From Gemmatimonadota bacterium (GTDB lineage Bacteria; Gemmatimonadota; Gemmatimonadetes; Gemmatimonadales; GWC2-71-9), in the NCBI GenBank assembly GCA_003221825.1, contig QHUE01000058.1, positions 1-6,497 on the forward strand: DNA of 6,497 nucleotides. Direction: 5' to 3'. The notes under the pieces are model-generated. The model was given only the letters and a program-made list of their open reading frames with translations, searched no databases and had not been told where the DNA came from. Positions 1 to 4,777 of this stretch are shown here, in pieces. Position numbers and translations under genes: made by a program. Position 1 is the first letter of the stretch. Each line of letters opens with the position of its first letter.

Positions 1-350
1 GCCGCCGGGAGCGCGAGGCGGCGCACCAGCCGCGTCACGTCGACGGCGGGCGTCTGGGCGTTCATCTGCATCACGACCGGGTTCGGCACGATCCCGCGTT
101 GCGCGAAGCGCAGATTGGCGTACAGCAACGCGAATGCCGCGCCGCCGGCCACGATTCCGAGGAGGAGGGAGGCAATCAGCCGGGTCGCAAACACGCGCTC
201 ATAGCCCAGCGCGCTGAACCAGGGCCACTCGGCAAGGAGCTGTATGAGCGGGGAGATCAAGAAGAACAGCACGCTCAGACCGACCACCAGCCACAGAGCG
301 AGGCGGCCACGCCGGCGGCCGGGGAGACGGAGGCTTCGGGAGGACGTCAT
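1..350 (-). CDS. UPF0182 family membrane protein, N-terminal part (cut by window edge)
   Basis: The frame reads 116 codons from ATG at 350 to the left edge without a stop. After an Arg-rich cytoplasmic start (residues 1-16) comes a hydrophobic helix (about 18-38), then LLAEWPWFSALGYERVFATR, then a second helix (about 60-78) ending in NLRFAQRG. The W-F-x-x-L-G-Y-x-x-V-F-x-T-R pattern between the first two helices is the hallmark of UPF0182 (COG1615), a large integral membrane family, usually over 800 residues, of unknown function. Only about an eighth of the protein would be visible. An in-frame TAA lies 24-27 nt upstream of the ATG, so the start cannot lie further out. A TAAGGAGGGG Shine-Dalgarno-like run precedes it at a rather long spacing of about 14 nt. 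It lies on the same strand as the Asp-box lipoprotein gene, 115 bp downstream of it, with a hairpin between them, so it may be a separate transcript. Confidence 0.85.
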   Translation of the reverse strand, partial: MTSSRSLRLPGRRRGRLALWLVVGLSVLFFLISPLIQLLAEWPWFSALGYERVFATRLIASLLLGIVAGGAAFALLYANLRFAQRGIVPNPVVMQMNAQTPAVDVTRLVRRLALPA

Positions 351-409
351 TGGTGAGAAGCTAACCCCTCCTTAACCTGCCGTCTCAGGGCTACTGTGAC
401 AACGTCCGC

Positions 410-450
410 GCGGGCGGTCTAGCGGGGGGTGTCACCGCCCGACCGCCCGC
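410..450 (-). terminator. GC-rich hairpin downstream of the Asp-box lipoprotein gene, possible terminator
   Basis: GCGGGCGGTC (410-419) is perfectly complementary to GACCGCCCGC (441-450), giving a 10-bp stem around a 21-nt loop. Because ACCGCCCG is tandemly duplicated at 434-441 and 442-449, the same left arm (411-418) can instead pair with 434-441, an alternative 8-bp stem with a shorter loop. There is no T-tract on either strand, so intrinsic termination is uncertain. The position, 16 nt past the stop codon at 466, favours a transcript-end or mRNA-stabilising role. Confidence 0.4.
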
Positions 451-465
451 TGCTAAACGGACCTC

Positions 466-1890
466 TCAGCTGCCGCCGCAGATTATTGGGCCCCCCGTCT
501 GGGTCGCGATGGCGGTGTGGTCGTTGGACCCCGTGTTCCCCGGCTGGTCGTCACTATACGTGATGGACGCCAGACCGGTCGTGGGGCTGACCGCGATGCC
601 GAAGTCGTCGTACAGGTCGCGGTTGCCGCTGCACGTCACCCCGCTCTCGCACACCCCGCCGAAGTGGACGATCGGCGTGGCCGCGACCTGCGTGAACGTG
701 CTGCCCGCCACGGTGGCGTTGCGGTTCTGGGCCAGGTACACCGACCACGCCGCCGTGGCCGGATAGTTATCCGGCGCCGTCGTCCCGTCGAAGTACGACG
801 TCCCGTACCACACGATGTTCAGCGAGCCCGGATCGCAGGCCACGCTCCACGGCATGATCGCGGTGGCGGACGGGGCCTGGTTCACCTGGATTGGACCGGT
901 AAACGTGTCTCCACCGTCTGTCGAGAAGCTGTAGAAGAGGTTGTGGTTGTCGGTATAGACGACGTACACCGTTCCGGCTCGGTCGACGCTGACGTTCACG
1001 AACTGGTGGCCGTAGGAGACCGCCGTGTTCGGATTCACATAGACGGGATTGTCGGTGAACGTCTGCCCACCGTCGCGTGAGACCGCGATCCAGACGGCGT
1101 GGAACGAGGTTGGGATCACCGCCTCGACGGCGTTCGCGATGCCGCTGAAGACCTGATAGACAACGTGGTTCTGCGGGTCGATCGCGAGGTTGCCAATTTC
1201 GTTGTCGTCGATCAGGAATGCGTGGGCGACGTCGATCGCCGACCCAAGCTGCGTGAAGTGGGCCCCGGCGTCGAAGCTGCAGTTGACGTCGATGTTGAAG
1301 GTGACGATGTCGTGGTACGAGATGCATACCTTGGTCGCCTGGTCGGCGGCGATCCACTCGCGGTCATCGCCGGGGATCGTGGCGCTCGTGACGTTCTTGC
1401 TCCACGTCATCCCGCCATCCTGGCTGGTGCTGACCGTGACATTCGCCAGGCTGAGGCTCGCGACGTAGAGGTTGTCAAACCCGTCGGCGTTCGCCTCCGG
1501 CGCGGTGCCCAAGTCCGTATCGCCGCCGCCAGGTCCCAGGCCGCCGAGCGCCTGTGAGATCTGGTTGGGGGAATCCAGGGCCGTGTAGTGGAGGCCGCCG
1601 TCGGTCGATTTCCAGGCGAGCGTGCCGCTAGTGACGCCGAGCTCCGAGGACACGTAGAACGTCCCCGCGGCGTCGGCGCGGATCATTGGCTCTGCGGCGC
1701 CGTTGGTGCAGCCCGAGGCGCCCGGACACACGGTCCCCGGCGCGGCGCCGAGCTCGAAATTCACGAAGGCGAACGATCCGCCGCCCCCCAATGCCGACCG
1801 CACGCCGCCGCCCGGTGTCGGTGAGGACGGCCGCCCCGAGTCGCAGGACGCCAAGAGCACGATGCATCCCAGCGCAATCAAGTTCTTCAT
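466..1890 (-). CDS. Asp-box (BNR) repeat beta-propeller lipoprotein, sialidase-like fold
   Basis: 474 residues. A short lipoprotein signal peptide ends in the lipobox L13-A-S-C16, followed by a Gly/Ser/Pro-rich linker (17-40). Five Asp-box motifs (S-x-D-x-G-x-x-aromatic) lie at 95-102 (STDGGLHY), 156-163 (SQDGGMTW), 205-212 (SFDAGAHF, degenerate), 271-278 (SRDGGQTF) and 323-330 (STDGGDTF). They are spaced about 49-66 residues apart, as expected for successive blades of a sialidase-type propeller. I do not see the N-terminal Arg-Ile-Pro motif of true sialidases, so hydrolase activity is unproven; a binding or scaffold role is equally possible. Eight further cysteines (55, 61, 189, 204, 352, 414, 420, 471) suggest extracytoplasmic disulfides. 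ATG at 1890 has GGAGG six nt upstream. Asp follows the lipid Cys (+2), which in E. coli would hold the protein at the inner membrane. Automatic pipelines would probably call it exo-alpha-sialidase; I would not go that far. Confidence 0.82.
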   Translation of the reverse strand: MKNLIALGCIVLLASCDSGRPSSPTPGGGVRSALGGGGSFAFVNFELGAAPGTVCPGASGCTNGAAEPMIRADAAGTFYVSSELGVTSGTLAWKSTDGGLHYTALDSPNQISQALGGLGPGGGDTDLGTAPEANADGFDNLYVASLSLANVTVSTSQDGGMTWSKNVTSATIPGDDREWIAADQATKVCISYHDIVTFNIDVNCSFDAGAHFTQLGSAIDVAHAFLIDDNEIGNLAIDPQNHVVYQVFSGIANAVEAVIPTSFHAVWIAVSRDGGQTFTDNPVYVNPNTAVSYGHQFVNVSVDRAGTVYVVYTDNHNLFYSFSTDGGDTFTGPIQVNQAPSATAIMPWSVACDPGSLNIVWYGTSYFDGTTAPDNYPATAAWSVYLAQNRNATVAGSTFTQVAATPIVHFGGVCESGVTCSGNRDLYDDFGIAVSPTTGLASITYSDDQPGNTGSNDHTAIATQTGGPIICGGS

Positions 1891-2240
1891 AACGAGCCTC
1901 CGTGTCAGGTGGAGGGTGGTCGCGCAAGTTTCGCACCTTCGTGTTGCACACCAGCCCCACGGACGGGTCAGTATGCGACCCTCACTTCGTCATCCGTTGG
2001 CAAGCCACTCTGGTGGAAGCGAGGCAGCGACGCGTCACCTGTCGCGCCAGCACCACCCGCACGGTTACCGCAGACCAGTCCTCGAAGACGTCCGCGCCTA
2101 CCGTGAGCGGCTCCTCGCGCCGCACTCGCAGTCGTCGTGATCTCCGTCACACGAGCCCCGTTACTGTCCACGCCCCACCCGAGTCTTTAACTGCGTTGGT
2201 TCAGCATCACTCAATTGTGGACTCAGTCGGAGGTACGAAC
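1891..2240. other. 350-bp divergent spacer without a credible gene
   Basis: The spacer separates the divergent starts of the Asp-box lipoprotein (minus) and the small repeat protein (plus), so it should hold both promoters. The ends contain the two Shine-Dalgarno sites: CCTCC at 1897-1901 (minus strand) and GGAGG at 2229-2233 (plus strand). Several open frames cross it, but they are Arg/Ser/Pro-rich, lack ribosome sites and match nothing I recognise. No convincing -35/-10 pair stands out; TTTAAC at 2186-2191 lies plausibly upstream of the plus-strand gene but has no good -10 partner. I see no strong hairpin or repeat. Confidence 0.5.
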
Positions 2241-2597
2241 ATGCTTCGCAAGATCCTCATCCTCGCTGCGGTGCTCGCGGTTCCAAGCGTGCTCGCGGCG
2301 CAGGGTGTTCCAAATTCGAATGCGTCCGACACCGCCAAGTCCAAGGTCGCGGCGCATCGCCAGAACCCGCAGGTGCCGGCGCAGGAAGCGTCGGATACCG
2401 CCAAGTCGAAAGTCGCACAGCATCGCGCGACGCGGGTTCGTGGCACTGCCAACCAGCCGGTCACGCCCGCCACGCGGGCCGTGCCGGCGACTCCCAGCGC
2501 CGGTGGGGCCGCGACACCCGCGACGCCCGCCGTGCCGGCTTCGCCGTCCAAGAAGCCGTCGGACGCTGGCAGCCAGGCAGGTAGCCATCGGCCGTAA
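2241..2597 (+). CDS. Small secreted repeat protein, cationic and probably disordered, function unknown
   Basis: 118 residues; I do not recognise the family. A clear Sec signal peptide (MLRKILILAAVLAVPSVLA, cleavage after A19 or A20) precedes a mature part of about 98 residues. It has two copies of a 13-residue unit, ASDTAKSKVAAHR (28-40) and ASDTAKSKVAQHR (50-62), 22 residues apart. Next come two imperfect 16-residue Pro/Ala/Thr units, VTPATRAVPATPSAGG (74-89) and AATPATPAVPASPSKK (90-105). Mature charge is about +8 (6 Lys and 6 Arg against 4 acidic), with no Cys or Trp and no mature hydrophobic core, so it is probably unfolded. A Pro/Ala/Thr tail is typical of wall- or surface-spanning linkers, so binding to envelope polymers or nucleic acid is possible but unproven. 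The open frame extends to 1902, but the signal peptide and GGAGG (2229-2233), seven nt before ATG 2241, fix the start. It ends just before a strong hairpin. Confidence 0.8.
   Translation: MLRKILILAAVLAVPSVLAAQGVPNSNASDTAKSKVAAHRQNPQVPAQEASDTAKSKVAQHRATRVRGTANQPVTPATRAVPATPSAGGAATPATPAVPASPSKKPSDAGSQAGSHRP
2322..2426 (+). repeat. Two 39-bp coding repeats (13-residue units) in the small secreted protein
   Basis: Units lie at 2322-2360 and 2388-2426, separated by 27 bp. The peptides differ at one residue (Ala against Gln before His-Arg). Most DNA differences are synonymous third-base changes (GAC/GAT, TCC/TCG, AAG/AAA), so the duplication is old and the amino-acid sequence has been kept under selection. 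Confidence 0.8.
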
Positions 2598-2604
2598 GAC
2601 CCAC

Positions 2605-2640
2605 CGGGGCCGGCGGGTTCAGATCCGCCGGCCCCGTTTA
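2605..2640. terminator. Strong GC hairpin, probable shared bidirectional terminator
   Basis: CGGGGCCGGCGG (2605-2616) pairs perfectly with CCGCCGGCCCCG (2625-2636): a 12-bp stem with an 8-nt loop, followed on the plus strand by TTTA. It sits 8 nt after the stop of the small secreted protein gene (2597) and 23 bp past the stop of the convergent protease gene (2659). The T-run is short, so rho-independent efficiency is a guess, but the placement between convergent genes is classic. Confidence 0.75.
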
Positions 2641-2658
2641 CGCAGAAACTGTCCGTAT

Positions 2659-3486
2659 CTAGTTCAGATACTGGCTCACGAAATCCAAAACGTTCTTGCG
2701 GTCGAGACGGAACACGCCACCCGTGCCGCCGCACGTCCCGTTGAGCCCGAACGAGGTCACACCGGCGATGACGTTGCTGCTGCCGACGTAATTTGGACCG
2801 CCGGAGTCGCCAAAGCAGGTGCCGCCGCTCGAGGCGTTGTTGGACAGAAGCAGCGAGAAGTCTCCTGTAAAGCCGGGCGTGTTGATCTGTACGAGCCAGG
2901 GTTCCGCGAACATCCGGACCTTCTCGGCCTCGATGAAGACGGGATTGATCTTCTGGAGCCCGTACCCCACCGCGGTAAACAGCGTGGAGCTGCTGGGTTG
3001 CAGTGCGTCGAGTTGGTCGACGTGCGGGAGTTTCCCGTACGCGCTCGCCGAGAGTTTGACTTCCCGACTGAGCAACACGACCCCTACGTCATGCCGAAAG
3101 AATTGGGCTTCGGTGAACAGCGGATGGGAATGCCATTCCTTCGCCTCGATGGTGTTCGGACCCGCAAACGGATAGTTGTTGTTGCCGTTCTGGACATCCG
3201 ATTCGGTGAAGACGCGCATGCCGCTGAACTCGCCCGGCTCGCCCGCGCAATGTCCGGCGGTGAGGACGACTTTGGGGGCGATCAAGGTGCCGGAGCAGCG
3301 GAATGCCGGCTCGCCGGCGATGTCCATGACGATGAGCACGACGGCGGGATGGGAATTGCCGTCGAGCGAACCGTACGTAATGAAAGAAGGACGATCAGAG
3401 GCTGGGAGATTCGTCACGGCTCGGTCGCAGCCGAGCAGGCCGCCGCAGAAAGCGGCAAGCGTGGGGATAAGAATGTGAGCCCGCAT
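2659..3486 (-). CDS. Lipoprotein serine protease, S1 (chymotrypsin/trypsin-fold) family
   Basis: 275 residues. The signal peptide ends in the lipobox L17-L-G-C20, giving a membrane-anchored extracytoplasmic enzyme. The catalytic triad is complete: His79 in LTAGHC, Asp133 in HDVGVVLL and Ser228 in GDSGGP. Cys64-Cys80 matches the conserved disulfide around the His; Cys224-Cys252 matches the one framing the S1 pocket. ITYG at 36-39 aligns with the IVGG N-terminus of S1 proteases, so cleavage before Ile36 could activate it and also release it from its lipid anchor. The residue six before the active Ser (chymotrypsin position 189) is Gly222, not Asp, so trypsin-like Arg/Lys specificity is unlikely and the substrate is unknown. 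ATG at 3486 has GGAGG (3491-3495) four nt upstream. It is transcribed alone, convergent with the small secreted protein gene and divergent from the DoxX-like gene. Asp at +2 repeats the pattern seen in the other lipoprotein here. Confidence 0.92.
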   Translation of the reverse strand: MRAHILIPTLAAFCGGLLGCDRAVTNLPASDRPSFITYGSLDGNSHPAVVLIVMDIAGEPAFRCSGTLIAPKVVLTAGHCAGEPGEFSGMRVFTESDVQNGNNNYPFAGPNTIEAKEWHSHPLFTEAQFFRHDVGVVLLSREVKLSASAYGKLPHVDQLDALQPSSSTLFTAVGYGLQKINPVFIEAEKVRMFAEPWLVQINTPGFTGDFSLLLSNNASSGGTCFGDSGGPNYVGSSNVIAGVTSFGLNGTCGGTGGVFRLDRKNVLDFVSQYLN

Positions 3487-3682
3487 AATTCCTCCGGGAA
3501 AATCAGATGAAAACTAGACGAAGCCCGGTACCAACATGACGAACGACTGTGACGTTGACTAGCCGGGGTACTCGAGATGTGAGGGTCAGCGTGTTACCGT
3601 CCCGTCATGTGGATGCTCTCGAGCGCCACCTCGACCGCATGAAGCAGTCACCGCCAACGAAACGGAAAACAAGGAGCAGACG

Positions 3683-4036
3683 ATGAACGTCCTCTTGTGG
3701 GTCCTCCAAGGCGCGCTCGCCTTCCTCTACCTCTCGGGTGGGGCATACAAGGTGTTCAAGTTCGACGCGCTCGCGAATCACCTGCGCGCGCTCCCGCGCG
3801 GCGGATGGCGCGCGCTCGGCGCGCTCGAGATGGTGGGCGCGGTCCTGCTGGTCATCCCCGCCGTGACCCCGCTCGCCGCCGCCGCGCTCGCGTTGGAGAC
3901 CCTGGCCCTCGCCGGGCTGTACGCGCGGTATTCGCTGAGACTCGCTGCTACCAACCCGATGGTCTGGGCCGTGGTGATGGGGCTTCTGGTGGCCTTCGTG
4001 GCCTACGGGCGCTACGCGCTCAGGCCGCTGGCCTGA
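3683..4036 (+). CDS. DoxX-like family four-helix membrane protein
   Basis: 117 residues, the usual length for small DoxX-like proteins. Four hydrophobic segments lie at about 3-20, 43-62, 65-82 and 92-111. Family signatures are an N-terminal helix ending in G-G-A-Y-K-V-F-K, LPRGGWRALGALEMVGAVLLVIPA in the second segment, LALETLALAGLYARYS in the third, and AFVAYGRY near the C-terminus. DoxX-like proteins are inner-membrane proteins linked to thiol and quinone redox stress in some bacteria; many members, including this subgroup, have no tested function. ATG at 3683 has AAGGAG (3671-3676) six nt upstream. The next frame, 20 nt downstream, is a short SRPBCC-like remnant, and DoxX/SRPBCC pairs are common in soil bacteria, so an original two-gene operon is likely. 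The 196-bp divergent spacer upstream has TTGACT at 3555-3560 but no good -10 partner. Confidence 0.85.
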   Translation: MNVLLWVLQGALAFLYLSGGAYKVFKFDALANHLRALPRGGWRALGALEMVGAVLLVIPAVTPLAAAALALETLALAGLYARYSLRLAATNPMVWAVVMGLLVAFVAYGRYALRPLA

Positions 4037-4045
4037 CACCGCTCC

Positions 4046-4060
4046 AGGAGCAGACGATGA
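4046..4060 (+). repeat. Second copy of a 15-bp translation-start repeat (first copy 3672-3686)
   Basis: AGGAGCAGACGATGA occurs identically at 3672-3686 and 4046-4060. In both places it spans the Shine-Dalgarno site, the spacer and the start codon: the DoxX-like gene in the first and the SRPBCC-like remnant in the second. It may be a duplicated ribosome-binding site or convergent sequence. Confidence 0.7.
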
Positions 4061-4143
4061 TCGATCGCGAGCAGTATATGCCTGGTCCGGCGAGCGGGGC
4101 CCAGATGCAAAAGATCGAAGCGCCCAACGCCCCGAAGCGTTGA
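4057..4143 (+). pseudogene. SRPBCC/AHSA1-type gene remnant, apparently internally deleted (28 codons)
   Basis: The frame has a good ribosome site (AGGAG, six nt before ATG) and lies 20 nt past the DoxX-like stop. It starts MIDREQYMPGPASGAQ, which I recognise from memory as the N-terminal extension of SRPBCC/AHSA1-domain proteins that often follow DoxX genes. Normally about 130-150 more residues follow, beginning with a Lys-Asp-Gly-x-x-Trp strand. Here only about 12 residues follow, ending in IEAPNAPKR and a TGA. That end resembles the Gly-x-Glu-x-Pro tails of the same family, so the gene may have lost its whole middle by one in-frame deletion. I found no SRPBCC sequence in the other frames of the next 200 bp. 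Alternatives are a genuine 28-residue small protein on a borrowed start, or an assembly collapse. The family match is recall and the deletion is inference. Confidence 0.55.
4125..4142 (+). terminator. Short stem-loop overlapping the remnant's stop codon
   Basis: CAACGC (4125-4130) pairs with GCGTTG (4137-4142) across a six-nt loop. No T-run follows, so terminator activity is doubtful. A second small hairpin, CACCG/CGGTG, lies at 4202-4215. Either could mark the end of the DoxX transcript. Confidence 0.25.
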
Positions 4144-4227
4144 ACCTGCTCGTCGTGGCGCATTTCGTTTCCCCCGGGCTGTTGCGCGAAATCCCGCAAA
4201 ACACCGCACTCGGTGCGCAATCGACAT

Positions 4228-4257
4228 GTGACCAGCTTTTTGGGTCAATGTGATAGT
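4228..4257 (+). promoter_or_regulatory. Candidate promoter for the prepilin-like gene
   Basis: GTGACC (4228-4233; 4 of 6 against TTGACA) is followed after 18 nt by GATAGT (4252-4257; 4 of 6 against TATAAT). The -10 is preceded by TGT, an extended -10 pattern. It would give a leader of about 90 nt before the prepilin start. I looked for the GG-N10-GC sigma-54 pattern used by several pilA genes in 4144-4354 and did not find it. Confidence 0.3.
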
Positions 4258-4354
4258 TCGATGGAGGATCGCTAGTTGTCCGCGACGAGCAGCCCCAAGC
4301 ATAGTTGTTGCAGTTGTGCGTGTCCCAAGCAAGTGATTCAGCTGGAGGCACCGC

Positions 4355-4762
4355 ATGAATCGCACCGGTTTCACGCTCATCGAACTCCTTATCGTGGTCG
4401 TGATCATCGGCCTGCTCGCCGCGATCGCCATCCCCAAGTTCGCCAACACAAAGGAGAAGGCGTATATCGCGTCGATGAAGTCGGACCTCCGGAACTTGGT
4501 GACCGCGGAGGAGGCCTACTTCGCCGACTCCGTCGCGTATACGGAGCAGACGGATTGCAACAACCCGCCGGCACCGGGGAGCGTCGCGTGGTGCCCGTCG
4601 CGGGGCAACACCCTCGACAAGCTCCAGGTGCGTCAAGGCGGCTGGACGGCGCGCATGACGAACGCGAACACCTCAGTGGCGTGCGGGATCTATGTCGGGG
4701 GCGCGGCACCGTTCCCGCCGGCGAAGCAGTCGGATCCAGAATCTGTGCCGGTCTGTCAATAG
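4355..4762 (+). CDS. Type IV prepilin-like protein with N-terminal methylation motif
   Basis: 135 residues. The leader MNRTG is followed by FTLIELLIVVVIIGLLAAIA: the class III signal cleaved after Gly5, with the mature Phe N-methylated and Glu at +5. The hydrophobic helix runs to about 26, then the amphipathic half (KEKAYIASMKSDLRNLVTAEEAYFADS, helix to about 59) leads into a short globular part. Four cysteines (68, 80, 110, 134) could form two disulfides; 110-134 would be a C-terminal loop like the D-region of PilA. The size suits a major pilin-like subunit or a type II secretion pseudopilin; the sequence does not decide. Ile26-Pro27 after the helix is typical of both. ATG at 4355 has GGAGG six nt upstream. 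It stands alone: no assembly ATPase, peptidase or minor-pilin gene is in view. Its stop lies 15 bp from the end of the convergent PLP-enzyme gene. Confidence 0.92.
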   Translation: MNRTGFTLIELLIVVVIIGLLAAIAIPKFANTKEKAYIASMKSDLRNLVTAEEAYFADSVAYTEQTDCNNPPAPGSVAWCPSRGNTLDKLQVRQGGWTARMTNANTSVACGIYVGGAAPFPPAKQSDPESVPVCQ

Positions 4763-4777
4763 GACGCTCCGTCGGTT

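Noticed and set aside
2060..2105. CACGGT/ACCGTG inverted repeat in the 1891-2240 spacer
   Set aside because: Only 6 bp with a loop of about 34 nt, which is expected by chance at this base composition.
1902..2240. Upstream extension of the small secreted protein to 1902
   Set aside because: It would bury the signal peptide and place the start far from the GGAGG at 2229-2233; the added residues are Arg/Thr/Ser-rich shadow.
2215..3510. 431-codon open frame on the plus strand across the small secreted protein and protease genes
   Set aside because: The product is Arg/Pro/Ala-rich with no family signature. The other frames hold a clear signal-peptide protein and a complete S1 triad, so this is a GC-rich shadow.
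3555..3582. TTGACT as a -35 box for the DoxX-like gene
   Set aside because: No hexamer at 16-18 nt spacing resembles TATAAT, so a promoter cannot be supported.
3639..3686. 15-codon leader frame (MKQSPPTKRK...) whose stop overlaps the DoxX start as ATGA
   Set aside because: It has no ribosome site of its own, and its end is simply the DoxX Shine-Dalgarno and start read in another frame.
4122..4145. Integron attC-like ends GCCCAAC and GTTGAAC after the SRPBCC remnant
   Set aside because: Both match the RYYYAAC and GTTRRRY cores, but only 10 nt separate them. Real attC sites span about 57 nt or more with inner L boxes, and no integrase is nearby. A simple hairpin explains it.
3605..4636. 343-codon open frame on the minus strand opposite the DoxX-like and prepilin genes
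   Set aside because: Arg/Glu/Gly-rich low-complexity product with no ribosome site. The plus strand carries two well-recognised families here.
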